From Isoetes taiwanensis (lineage: Eukaryota; Streptophyta; Lycopodiopsida; Isoetales; Isoetaceae): DNA of 64,000 nucleotides. Both the position numbers and the translations under genes were made by a program. Position 1 is the first letter of the stretch, and every line of letters begins with the position of its first letter. The stretch covers positions 9,112,992 to 9,176,991 of the forward strand of contig JAJEKV010000058.1 of assembly GCA_021234155.1 (NCBI GenBank), in the 5' to 3' direction. Under the pieces are notes generated by a model that ran no database searches, was not told the origin of the DNA, and saw only the letters and a program-made list of their open reading frames with translations. Below, piece after piece: positions 1 through 11,164 of the stretch.

Positions 1-1428
1 CCTCTTCAATCAATTTTTTTTTTCACTGCTTTATCTTGCAATTCCAATCCAATGCCATCCCTTTCCAAGATTCATTTTCCCAGCTAGCTTCGTAGACATA
101 ACAAATAAGCTATACTAAATCTGTCTACTACCTATCTCAAGAAACAACTCCAGTGCATTGACCCTACTATCAATCAATTTAAATTTACTATCAACCATAA
201 TGTTATAACTATGTACTGTGCATTAGTGCACATCGCATGCAACAATATAAGCTAAGAATTTCGCACATTCAACCTAAAATGTCAAATATAGTAGAACAAC
301 ATCCTTGAAATTTACCCTTTTCTATAGAATCTTACCATGGAAATACAGATACTCAGCTCGGACAAGATATATAATTACGTGAACCTTTTTGGGTAATCAG
401 TATTCTATCAACGTTTACAATACGAAAATTTTACTTTCCTACTATACATCCACAATGGCTCAAATAATCTTCCAAGTTGTCATGATTTAATTGTCTTACA
501 TCATTCTCTATGTATTTAATCCTTGATCAAATTGGTTTGTTCTAAAAATCACTTCTTATAATCTTGACAAATATAGATTCCCTTTATAAATCCTCCAAAT
601 ACGGTGATGGTGAAGGAATTGTGACATTCTCTTCTACGTCGATATTATTTTTGTTTACATTAAAACAACCATCCTGCCTCTTTGATCATAGTAATATCAA
701 ATGATATCCAAGAGTACTTAATCTCAGCTTAAAACTTGTGTCTCAACTATACTGTGGTGTTATAATTTAAGCATAGCCTATCTGAACCATCTCATGATGC
801 ATATACTTCTATCTGAAACCATCTCATGATGCACATACTTCTATCTGAAACCATCTCATGATGCACATACTTATCTCATATTCGGGGTGTGCCAATGCTT
901 GCATAGAGGCTCTTAGATCTCGGCTTCTAGGAACTTATTCTATTACCTACATGTAATGAAAATACAAGCAAGCCATCTTAGTATCATAGGAATTCGCCTC
1001 CATTGTCCACACAAGGATCTCCCCTTGACAACTTGCATAGTCGGTGCACAATCCACTTTGTTCATAGATCCACCACTTCAACCATCTATCAATTATACAA
1101 ATTTGTAAAAATTATAAAAGATCATACCTTCAACATTATTAGTCTCATTGTTCATGCTCCGCAGGAAAACGTCCCTCTTAGCATCTTATCACATTCTATG
1201 CAACTTTTAACCAAGCTTAGCTCCTTCATGGACTGCAGTATATTAGTTTTTCTACCGTGCATTATATAGAATAACAACCAAAGCTAAGATATTATACCAC
1301 CAACTTCACATACCTTCGTTACTCCTCCACTGAGGCCATCACCTCCACATTTTCTTAAGAAATACCATTGTCATCATACATACCCAACTTGAATCTATAA
1401 ACTAGTTAATAACCACTAATCCAACTAT
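1..1428. other. AT-rich stretch, no gene recognised
   Basis: No coding region is supported here; the open frames are short and in AT-rich sequence. The stretch ends at a degenerate primer-binding site in front of an LTR-like sequence. It could therefore be the decayed leader or gag side of a minus-strand LTR element, but no gag motif was found. Confidence 0.4.
779..872. repeat. Short tandem repeat, about 32 bp x 3
   Basis: Three adjacent near-identical copies contain the core CCATCTCATGATGCACATAC. The first copy differs slightly from the other two. This is a simple local tandem duplication with no visible function. Confidence 0.8.
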
Positions 1429-1442
1429 GCTATGGTACCAAT

Positions 1443-1900
1443 TGTAACGGGCCTGCCGGGTTAACCCTCCAGGTAACCCGAGATCCCATTAAGACTTGCA
1501 CGAACACTGTTAAGTTGGTATGCATGAATTGAGTAATAAGCTGAAAATCAAGGTAAACAATTGAATCTATAATCTCAACTATATAAAATAAACAAGTGTG
1601 AGCAGTACTGTCAATGAGTATAATATCATGTTATATACATTGAAAATGCTTCATGCTCTACAATGAAAATGCTTCACACTCTAATAAGCCACAATATCAA
1701 GTTTATTAAGTAACCACAAGGCTAGGCTCACAAAGATCTTGAGCCTAACTCCGTTCGGCTCTCAACTGCACAATGATAATTCAAGCCTCATGTCCATCTG
1801 CTTACACCATGTCTATCTGCTTACACCATGAGCACGTGGGGTTAGTCATAATAGAAACTGATGCCCTATGCTTTTATCACATGAACTTTATATAAAATTC
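1443..1900 (-). mobile_element. LTR fragment, same family as the LTR at 55350
   Basis: The sequence starts TGTAACGGGCCTGCCGG and continues with GGTAACCCGAGATCCCAT, which parallels the LTR start at 55350 (TGTGACGGGCCTGGCC... GGTAACTGGAGATCCCAT). A second shared block is CTGCTTACACCAT followed by GGGGTTAGTCA. Just outside, at 1429-1440, is GCTATGGTACCA, a degenerate form of GCTCTGATACCA, the complement of the usual initiator-tRNA-Met primer site. This places the LTR as the 5' LTR of a minus-strand gypsy element. The right boundary is uncertain; the similarity fades before the MULE at 2074. Confidence 0.6.
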
Positions 1901-2064
1901 TCATATATCAACTCTTTTAATTTGGGATTATCCGGTATGGCCAAAAAGTTTTTTGGATTTTCTTTTGTCCAATTTTCTAAGGTTTAGGGGGAGTTTGGCT
2001 GCCTGAAATTTTTCCCGATGACCCAAAAATCAGTAATTTACATTTTCTAAGATTTCGAAAGGTA

Positions 2065-2073
2065 ATTTCAGGG
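2065..2073. repeat. Left 9-bp target-site duplication of the MULE
   Basis: ATTTCAGGG lies directly outside the left terminus. The identical nine bases lie directly outside the right terminus at 12387-12395. A perfect 9-bp duplication is the classic signature of Mutator-superfamily insertion. Confidence 0.9.
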
Positions 2074-3150
2074 GGCTCAGGATACTTTTACCCTTGATTC
2101 GGTGATCCCGGAGATAAATTTACCGGCCTCCGGGATCCCGGGTCTCCCTCGACGGGTCCGCTCGAGACCCCTGCTTCGAGGTAACTGCAGACGCCATACG
2201 CCGGCCCAGACCATCCCCCGCCGTCCCAAAACCCCCAGGTAATCGCGGCGTCCGCCTCTCGAGATCCCGCCTCGGGATCATCCCGCGATCCCTCCTCCCC
2301 GGATCCCCACGGTGCCGATGGGCGTTATCATGGACCCGATATCCGGCCGAGGTGATCCCTCCTCCGATCCCGCACACCGGGCCGGATCCCCTCCTCCTGA
2401 TCACCCCTATTGAGGCGATAATCGGGCGGACGCTTATCCGTAGAGGTGATCCCCTCCTCCCGGGATCCCCGGGCACCCGACGCGGATCCCCTCCTCCGGA
2501 TCACCCCCAATGGCTGATAATTGGCCGGGCGCTATCCGCCCAGGTGATCCCTCCTCAGGGATCCCCGGCACCCCGGGGCCGGATCCCCTCCTCACGGGAT
2601 CCACCGCGGCTGATAATCCATGGACCTATCCATTCCAGTCACCCGGCCCTCGGGGCGTGCTTGGCGGACCCTATCCGTAGAGGGTGATCCCCTCTCCCGG
2701 ATCCCCGGGCACCCCCGGACTTGGATCCCCTCCTCGGGATCACCCCTAATGGCTGATAACTGGCCGGGACCCATCCGGCCCAGGTGATCCCCTCCTCCGA
2801 TCCCGCACCCCGGTGTTGGATCCCTCCTCCGGGATCACCCGCCGTGGCGGATAATCCGGGCCTTCTCCGCCCAGTCACCCGGCCCGAGGCGTGCTGGCCG
2901 GACCCTATCCGCCGAGGTGGTCCCCTCCTCCCGATCCCGGGCACCGGGGCCGCAGATCCCTCCTCGATCATCCCCCCAGAAGGGCGATAATCTACGGGCG
3001 CTTATCCGTCGTGATCCCCTCCTCAGGATCCCCCGGGTGGCTGATATCCATTTTACGCTATCGCGTCGTGATCCCTCCTCCTCCCCCGTAGGCGATAATG
3101 GCGACGCTTATCCGCCGTAGGATCCCTCCTCCGGGATCCCCATTGTCATT
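2074..3150 (+). repeat. Left terminal inverted repeat of the MULE with motif array
   Basis: This arm matches the reverse complement of about 11165-12386. The outer ~200 bp (TTGATTCGGTGATCCC, CCTCCGGGATCCCGGGTC, CTCCCTCGACGGG) align almost without gaps. Inward it is a GC-rich array of roughly 120-bp units. Each unit holds GATCCC-CTCCTCC-GGGATC palindromes and a second element resembling GCTGATAA...TTATCCGCC. Indels between units show the array has drifted. It lies upstream of the plus-strand transposase gene, so it may hold that gene's promoter as well as transposase binding sites. The inner edge is approximate. Confidence 0.88.
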
Positions 3151-3553
3151 TGCCCCCGGATTCCCGAGGCCGAATATGAGAATGTTTGGATCGGTAGAGA
3201 TAGCGGCGTGGACTAATCGGGTGTTCTAAGTTTGAATTCTGCCACCCCATGCACCTGACAAACCAATACAATGAGAACACGCGGACGCGTTCCGAGACCA
3301 CCCTCCCGGGATCACCATCCGAGTGTGGTTCGTCCCCGCGTGTGGTCGATGTCGGCGAAGCGAGGCATGGAGGAGGAGCGCAATGCGGCCGTACGCGCAG
3401 CCTATGGACGAAGTTAGAGCGTAAGAGAGAAGAGGTAAGTTCAAGGGCTTTAAAGAAGCGCCTCGATTTTGTGTTTAATGTTTTATTTCCAGCTTAGGGC
3501 TGAGATAACAGCCCAAAAACAAGCGTTGTCATTTTCTTTGTTCTTATTTCCAG

Positions 3554-5975
3554 CTTTTAGGGCTGAGATACAAATCTAAACACCTCCAAATGGCCTGTTT
3601 GATCATGGCAACTTACATTGGTATCCTCAAGAGCATTTTGTACCTGATATTCAAGGGGTGGCCGATGCTTGTTTGGACTTGCTACATCCATACGCACGGG
3701 TCCAAGATTTCGCTCTTGGGGAGCAGAGGAATTGTGAAGCACCTGCCAATTTCTATCTAAGAAGTTCAGTGCCTGAGAGAGTGTTAAAAAGACCCTACAA
3801 GGATTCATATGTGACGTTGAAGAGGTATTTGTTTGATACATGTGTTTTTGTTTTAAATCATGAGTCCAAGATTATGTGTTTGCTCAGCTATGTGTTTGAT
3901 TATAAATCTTGCTTTTTAAGTCATTTGAGGTGCTTGTCATTAAGATTACACCTAGTAGATTAATACTAACTTGTAATGCACAATACAGATATTGGTGTTC
4001 ATATGGACCTCAGGACAAGACAGCAAACACTCATGTGGTTGAGGAAAGACCACGTCCACCGGGCACACGTAGGAAAAGGGTTGAGAGGGAGAGGGCATAC
4101 GTGGGGGCTGCCAAAGCCATTTCACAATCAGGCAACTCTATTTCCTTCCGAATTTTCACATATCACTTATTATGGGTTTGATCACAAGAATATCCAAGGT
4201 TTGCCCTGCCATGGTAGGTTTGTTGACCCATCCTTTGGAGTTAGGTTCAAGCTAGCACCCCGGATCTCACAAGAATTGAGGGAATGGGTAAGATGTAAGC
4301 TTGTCCAATGGCACACGCCACGAGTGTAATGAACATGCATGAAGAGAGGTGGAGGTTGAGACTTGAAGTGAATGGACAGGAAAGCATGTGTAGGGATGAT
4401 GTGTTGAAAATTCGGGACGTGTACAATATTGAAAAGGGAGTTGTTCGTAAAACATGGAAGCTACATGAAGATCTTCCCACTAGCATTGACATGTGGGTTC
4501 AACAACATCAAGATTCGGTGTTCATGTATGAGCAAGGAGACTTGTTTCAATTAGGAGTTATGACTCCAATCCAAAGGGAGTCCATGTTGAAATTTGGCAA
4601 GAACAAAGCCATTTGCATGGACTCTACATTCAAAACAAACGACAAGAGGTGCGGTTCTTCCTCAACTTTTATTGTGTGTTGATTTGATTATTGTGTATGG
4701 TTTAATGCGTGTTCTATCTTTTCACACTTCTCGCCTTTGATGAGTATTCCAATGGTTTACCATTGGCTTACGCATTACCAATTCTCAAAAGAGTGGAGCT
4801 ATAACAAAGTGGATGCAAGCACTAAAGGAGTCCTTATGCCGAGATGATCCTGATTGGCAGCCTTCTTGCATCATTACGATGATGCCCATCTTTGAGATAA
4901 AGGCCGCGGAAAAAGTAACTTGTCAAACTCTAATCCTTGGAAGCAAATCACAAGTGTACTAACATTGTTTAATTTCATAGGTTTTCCTAGTGTGCCCCCA
5001 AAATTTGCATATGGCACGTGAGGAGGGCTTGGATCAAGTGGTTGCGTAAGAACATCAAGAACAAAGTGGCACGTAACGATCGCTCAAGGAACTTGGTTAC
5101 ATTATGTACGTGACGTAAGGTCCTCTAGGGGACAATGTGTACGGTGAAGAGTATAGGGAGGCAGTAAGGAGGGAGGCAACTAGGAAATTGGAGGACTTAT
5201 TGAGGAAGTATCCTCAATACCCCAAGTTGGCGGCTTACATGAGTAAGGAGTGGACCAAAAACATTTGCCAATGGGTATTGGCTACAAGGATGTACCCTCA
5301 CTCCAACCAAGAGACTAATGCAGCCATAGAGGCATGGCATTGTGCCTTGAAAAGGCGCCTGGGCATTTCAAAACGAGCACTCCGAGGACGGAGGATTGAC
5401 TGGCTCCTCTACATTCTAACCAACAACGTGGAGACACACATGGCATACATCAGGTATAACTTCTAATCATCATTTGTAGCCTATTTTGATTTTGCAAGAA
5501 TATAATTCTCTTGTCATCTAGGTCCATGAAGGAAGAAGCGGGGTTTGTGGTGAACACCTCCCGTGAAGAGATAATACAATGTGCCATATTGGGTGCAAGG
5601 AAGATTGCCGATGAACAGGTCACATTCACTAACTTCAAGAAGGTGAAGCGTATGCAAAGTGAACGCACTCTAGGGCAAGGACCATACTTTGTGAACGGGC
5701 ACACAAGAACCGGGCATGCCGTGGATCGCCCCCCGGGAGCCAAGGGCAACTTATGTAAGCACCAAGTTAAGGTCATGCAAATGTTGGGCAACTACAGGGA
5801 TCAAGATCTTTTACAGGTGCTTGGATCTCAATATGGGTCAATTTGTGGGGGCATGGACTACTTGAGGCCATGTGAGGATCATGGGGCCCCTCATGGGGAG
5901 GAAACCACATACGAAGATGTGGTTGAGATTGTAAGCTTGGACGAAGTCTCCCTCTCAAAAGGAGGCAAGGATTAA
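3554..5975 (+). pseudogene. MULE transposase gene, degraded, multi-exon
   Basis: The element's transposase can be followed through several exons with intact-looking splice sites: about 3554-3824, 3989-4648, about 4720-4914, 4981-5453 and 5522-5975. Family features in order are: GDLFQLGVMT then FGKNKAICMDSTFKTN at about 4540-4640 (first catalytic Asp of the DDE core); EYSNGLPLAYA at about 4738; an ICIWHVRRAW motif near 5003; NAAIEAWHCALKRRL near 5320 (catalytic Glu region); and a SWIM-like zinc-finger remnant, GAKGNLCKHQVKVM, near 5730. The C-x-C half of that finger is missing. The second catalytic Asp block, expected as TDDA, reads TMMP near 4875 because of compensating indels. Frameshifts lie near 4165, 4785 and 4990. 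A possible first exon starts at ATG 3373 with a GTAAGT donor at 3434 but holds a stop. Further decayed C-terminal coding may continue to about 6250. Confidence 0.85.
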
Positions 5976-6554
5976 CCCGGATAAGACAAGGAGATCTTTA
6001 CAAGAAGTCATTGCTAGAGTGATGTCAAGGGCGAAAAAAGATCCGTGCATGCTGAATTGCAACCCATTCACTCATGAGACAACTCGACACGCGGCTTGAA
6101 AGAATGGATGATGTTGGCCACACAAAGCTCTAATGTAACCATAACATGTATCCCCACTAATGCAAAGGGAAGAGGAGTGTGGTAATAGTTTGGTAAGGCT
6201 GAAGCCTCTAATAGAAATTGGGAAGAGGAAAGACAAGGAAACCAAGAAGAGTTGGAAGCAAGTTGAGATGGAGGGCCTGTTGTGAGAATGGCATCGTGAG
6301 TTTGTTGTTGTTTAATGCTCATTGACACCTCATGAGCTTCATTGTCTTGTTAATTGTTCAGGTCAAGTTTAGAGTTTTGTAAACAAGAGGGGTATAAATA
6401 AATCAATATTCACCTATGTACTTATAAATATTGTCAATGTTATCAATGTTTATTGTTAGGAGTTAAATGTTAGGATAATTTAGAACCTTGAGTGCAATGT
6501 TTAATGTTTAGAGATTAGACCATAGGATAAAAAACTAATTAAAAAAGCGTACGT

Positions 6555-6798
6555 GGGATCCCCTCCTCCGGGATCCTGGCGTCCCTTTAATGTGATCCCT
6601 CCTCCCGGATCCGTGCGCCCGGCCGTGATCCCGTTCTCGGGATCCCAAGCGTCGCCAAGCGTGATGATCCCCTCCTCCGGGATCACATACTGGTTATAAC
6701 GGGATCCCCTCCTCCGGGATCACACACTGGTTATAAGAGGATCCCCTCCTCCGGGATCCCGCGTCCGCCTGCCTGGTGATCCCGTCCTCCGGGATCAC
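6555..6798 (+). repeat. Internal motif array 1 of the MULE
   Basis: About seven copies of GATCCCCTCCTCCGGGATC or close variants are separated by short spacers, including a twice-used ACTGGTTATAA spacer. The motif is the one in the TIRs, in the same orientation as the left TIR. The array sits between the 3' ends of the convergent transposase gene and the small minus-strand gene. Confidence 0.85.
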
Positions 6799-6953
6799 AG
6801 GATTGAATTTGTTAGTATATTATTTATAACATCCCTTAACCATTGACATATGTCTTGGAATAACCATTGAAATATCCCTTAACCATTACTTTTAATAAGC
6901 TTTGAAACATTGAACTTAATACAATGGCTTAAAACTGACATTCCAATTCGGAA

Positions 6954-7534
6954 TCACTCTGAATCTACCTCCTGCACTTTTGCCATGGCTTCTGCCCGGA
7001 CGTCCTCCTCAGTTACATCTGGCACACCGCAGGGTAGTCTCCACATCATGTGATCGAAAATATCGCACAGGGTTGGCTCAGACCCCTCTAGGACATCCCT
7101 GATCAGATCCTTCTTTCGCACCTTCGCGGCAAAGATACATTTCCTCGGCGGGCTTTAAGGGTGTTGCCTTCCCAGACAACATCCGTAGCTAGCAAACGCT
7201 TCAAAGCCTTGCCCTGGATAATACACTTCTTCAATTCCCAAAGCAATGCCCTATGGGTTGGCCTACTACCGGGAGCATAGTCAAGATGCCTAGGGGTCTC
7301 CCTGAATTCCCCATTCTCCACGGTCTCTGCATGAAGCATGAGGGGATCATGAAAAGATTAATATGAAAGTAGAACATGAATATGAAGCTTACTTCTGAAC
7401 GTTTTGATGCCGTCAGGTTGGGCGAGCTCTAGGCCCACATCCTCCTGAATTTCATTCAAGTGGACGAGAATATCCTCAAGTGTATGGGCATTGATGGCAC
7501 TGCTCTCAGCAACCTGTTGTCGGGTCCTCACCAT
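6954..7534 (-). CDS. Unknown small MULE accessory gene, two exons
   Basis: I do not recognise this protein. Exon 1 (7393-7534) starts at ATG 7534 (MVRTRQQVAESSAINAHTLE) and ends in a GTAAGC donor. Exon 2 (6954-7326) follows a TTCATGCAG acceptor and joins in phase. Together they give about 170 residues ending AMAKVQEVDSE before a TGA stop. The central part is basic (KKCIIQGKALKRLLATD, later RKCIFAAKVRKK) and the C-terminus acidic, with no membrane segment. One frameshift near 7150 must be bridged to keep both halves of exon 2 open, so this copy is damaged or mis-sequenced there. A TATA-like sequence lies about 100 bp upstream of the start and a motif array (7808-8066) lies beyond it. By position it is a transposon accessory gene; its role is unknown. 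Confidence 0.6.
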
Positions 7535-7632
7535 TTGGCTTGAACAGTAAGCAATTGAACTGAGAGACTGCTACTGAACTCAACTGAGAGACTGCCACTG
7601 AACTCAACTTTCTACCAAGAACAAGGCATGAG

Positions 7633-7682
7633 TATATATAGACTCATGAGCCAACCGTTGTACTAACCGTTGTACAACGGTT
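7633..7682 (-). promoter_or_regulatory. Probable promoter of the small MULE gene
   Basis: On the minus strand TATATATA (7633-7640) lies about 100 nt upstream of ATG 7534. Just upstream is the 18-bp perfect palindrome AACCGTTGTACAACGGTT (7665-7682), with another AACCGTTGTA at 7653-7662. AACGG is a core recognised by plant MYB proteins, so MYB control is possible but inferred. The presumed 5' leader (7556-7607) holds a tandem duplication of about 25 bp. Confidence 0.45.
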
Positions 7683-7807
7683 AAGCCATGAATTCAATTT
7701 CTAAAGGTAAGACCATAGGACCATAGGGATAAAATGTTTTGAGTTTAGCCAAGTTAAGACCATTGACCCTTGGACCATAGTACCAAAAAGTAATACAAAT
7801 ACGTGCA

Positions 7808-8066
7808 GGGATCCCCTCCTCCGGGATCCCGCGTCCGCCTGCTAGGTGATCCCGTCCTCCGGGATCACATATTAATTAAAACGGGATCCCCTCCTCGGGG
7901 ATCCCAAGGCCCCACCAGACTTTGGTCCCGTCCTCTCCTGATCACACACAAAAGAAAAATGGGATCCCTCCTCCGGATCCCGCGCCTCACTTGGGTGATC
8001 CCTCCTCCCGATCACACACCCCTTAAAAATAGATCCCATCCTCCGGGATCCCCCGTCCGGGATCAC
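7808..8066 (+). repeat. Internal motif array 2 of the MULE
   Basis: Seven or eight copies of the GATCCC-(CTCCTCC or GTCCTCC)-GGGATC motif or degenerate forms occur here. The opening units closely copy the last units of array 1, including the shared spacer GCGTCCGCCTGC. The array lies upstream of the small minus-strand gene and downstream of the third gene. Confidence 0.85.
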
Positions 8067-8781
8067 AGCATTCAACATGTTAATATATATTCAGCATTCA
8101 ACAAATTTAACATGTTAATATATGTTAACCATTGAAATTATGAATGTATTATTAACCATTGGAATATGTCTAGGAACAGTGGCAATAATAAACTTTGATG
8201 TTGAAACTATGGTGGAAGCTTTGAAGCATTATTCTTTGGTGCATTGAGCCATTGCCAAAAGCCAAAATTACATTCAATTGCTGTTTTGACATTGAAGACT
8301 TGATGAAGATATTCACATTCAAGACAATTACATTCAAGTGTTCCGGATATTCACATTCAAGAAAATATTCACATTGGGAGTTTTTGAGATATTCACATTC
8401 ACAAACTTGTAGATCCTTACCAAGATGTCAAGGACCATGTACCAAAGAAGCTGGTCCGGATCCCGCTATCACCCGTGTCACCCCAGGGTAAGTAAAAGGT
8501 GGACTTCCTGCGCAGCCAAGCAATCATGTAGTTTCGAGCATTATCTTGAAGCCCCGACCTCATGCAATCTATGTCTTCTTTTTGAACCAATCACGGTTAA
8601 TCGAATGCGATTAAAACATGAATTTAGCCATGAACTGAAAATTTGCCTAAAAAAAAAAACAAGAAACATAAACTCAAAGACTCACATTATCCTCCTTGCC
8701 ATCGATGTCTTTAACAAATTTCTTCACATAATTTATGACATACACACCACAGTCCAAATTATTGTCTTTGTTGGGGAGTTT

Positions 8782-10442
8782 CTAATGGAATGCGTGGTGC
8801 ATTATGCAATGCACTTTCCTCATGCCTCCACCTCTTAAACACGCCTGTGGAGGAATCTGCAAGTATGAATAAGAAATTAGCTTCAATCATAATGCAAAAG
8901 ATTAAATATTTCGAAGTTAGAGAGGAATACTTACGGTGTCACAAAATTCTCGGTAGATGCATGCAAGGGGCATATGAATCAAGGTGCGTAATGCAAGGGC
9001 GGGGCTTTCCAAGCCGAGCACACGCCAGCCATCGACACTAAGATGAAAAGGCTCCAATGGCCACTAAGAAATAGCAATTTGAAAGGCAATTAGAATAGAT
9101 TTAAAACTTAAATAATCAAGTGATCCGAAGTTTACCCAAAGATTGATGTGAATATAATAGAATTGTGTTTGTCCGATCTTCCACCGTGCCCTACCAAACG
9201 GGTTGTCGGGATGAGCTTGGCAAATCCGCTCATAAGCCCCCCAACCAACCCGCCTTGCTTCCATTCAAGAACAGCCCGAATGCAAAGCAGGATGCAAGAA
9301 CACATGATGGCACCTTTTCTCGATTGGAATTGAGTGCATACCCCTGTACAACCAATTGAGCAATTCAAAGGCAATGAAAAACTGAAATTGAAGAAACTTA
9401 AGAACTTAAAAACTTACAGGAGATAAGAACCAATGCAATCCGAGTCCACATCGCTCTCCAGATCCCCGAGGCCAGAAGGGATTGTCATAAATTTTAGGGC
9501 CTCGGCTTCTTGGATGTAAAACTCGACATTTGCTGACTTGCTGCCCACCTTGATGAAGGGGCTCTCAACCACCACAGGGAAATTTAATGTGAAGGGGCAC
9601 TGCCATCGATCGGCATCAACACCTCTTTGGTAGTCCAAAACAGAATCGAGAAAATGTGGATCGACAGAGTACAAATGATCTGAAGATAATCTTGCCGGGC
9701 TTGGGAATATTAGCTTCGAGCTCGGTTTCCAGCCAGGATCCTAAGTTAAGCGCCATGACTTGATGGATTTAGGAGGAGGTTTTGGGGGTTTTGGATCTGC
9801 CCGATGCCTCCGAGAATTTTTTGGGCCTGGCTTTGGCAACACAGGTTTAGGCAAGGGGGCAGCTTTAGGCAAAGGGGCAGGTTTAGGCAAAGGGGACGAA
9901 TGCTTACCTGCTGCTGCAGCCACCTCCTCGCTCACATCATCAGCGTCCAATTGGCTTTGCTCCTGCTCTTTGGTTAGTGGAGGCCAAAGCTCATCATCAG
10001 AGATTAAATTTTTGGTGCTCACGCCTGATCCGTGCCTTTATCTCCCTCGATCCGCAATTGTTGGCTTTCCAATTCACTTGCTTTCTTCCTCTGCACACTG
10101 TAAATTAATGAAGGCTTCTCTTTGGCTCTTATCGAAGACCCATTTCAATTTGCTCATCGGCCACCACTCCAAATGTCTCCCCGCCCTCTGCAATTTCGGG
10201 GTGAGGTTGTGGGCATATTTATAGTCCGGATCCATGCTTCGGCCACGTAAAACCTTTGCATAACTCCTCTTCTTCTGATTGGCATTTGTCTTGGCGGGCT
10301 CGGCGGTGGGCAAATGAATACGGTTTGGGATCCTCCCCTCGGCGCATCGAGGAACCCGCCACCTATCAACCAAGGCATGCACTCGAAACCCGTGGATTTT
10401 CGAGCTCAACCTTCCCCGAGTAACTTTTGGTGCGATCATCAA
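8782..10442 (-). pseudogene. Unknown large MULE accessory gene, multi-exon
   Basis: I do not recognise this protein. The 3' part is well defined: exons end at 9418 (CCT|GTAAGT), then 9136-9343, 8935-9063 and 8782-8856. All join in phase with GT-AG sites and end HCIMHHAFH before a TAG. The upstream part has a Lys/Pro repeat linker (KPAPLPKAAPLPKPVLPKPG near 9850), preceded by an acidic stretch and a basic N-terminal segment (10074-10442). The domain after the linker contains LNFPVVVESPFIKVGSK, and the last exons contain WPLEPFHLSVDGWRVLG. Defects are a frameshift near 10030, an in-frame TAG at 9741-9743, and a TGA in the 9136-9343 exon. The true start is unresolved. The right TIR array lies upstream. 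Confidence 0.55.
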
Positions 10443-11164
10443 CTAAGCACTTTCATCTCTTTGCCACCTGATCGTAATCGTAATCGGGGGCTCTTCGCTC
10501 AAGTAACGCCGCGCATCGCCTCGTCTATGACAACACCCTCCTTTCTTGGCCCCCTTCCTCATTCAAATCGCCATCGCCAGCCTAGCGGTTGAGCGTCCCA
10601 CGAAGCTTCGTTCTTTCACCTCCTCCTTTGTATTCTTCCCCACCGATTTTTCCCCCCTTCATCCATTTTTGTTGCCCCGGCGGCTTCGGGACTCCACCTC
10701 GGCATCCCAATCCGCTTCACTTTGGCGGGGCGCCCGAATCGGAATGCATATGAAGCAAAATTGAAACACAAAGATTCTCGCCAAAATCGGTGTTGAGGCT
10801 GACTTCGTGTTTAAGGATTCGGCCCATCCGCAAGCCCACGGTAAGATTTAGTAAAGAATAGTAGGAAATAGTAAAAACTTGATATAACAGTGAAAGGGTC
10901 GATTTTACCTCGTAACCGTTAATACAGGAGGTAAACGATATGTAAACGACTTCCTTGGCGCTAATGGTGCCGTCGCCCGGACAAAACCATCAGTACCTGA
11001 GAGGAATCGGTGCGCCCACCGAGAGTTCTCATAGGACTTGGACTCTTCAAATCGGCCAGTGCTCTCGCGCCCTCCGGATCCCAAGGTCCTTGGGGCGGAC
11101 GGGATTGGCCACGACACAAGATTAATGGCCCGTCCGAATTTAATTTTAAAATTAAAGTTGTCTG
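10443..11164. other. GC-moderate stretch upstream of the third MULE gene
   Basis: Between the unresolved start of the large accessory gene and the right TIR I see only short, mutually inconsistent open frames. It may hold the 5' exon(s) or promoter of that gene. No motif was recognised. Confidence 0.35.

Noticed and set aside
2120-3120. Several open frames of 60-118 codons on both strands in the left MULE end, and similar frames at 11235-12388
   Set aside because: They are Pro/Gly/Arg/Ser-rich readings of the GATCCC motif arrays, with no family motif and equal openness in all frames.
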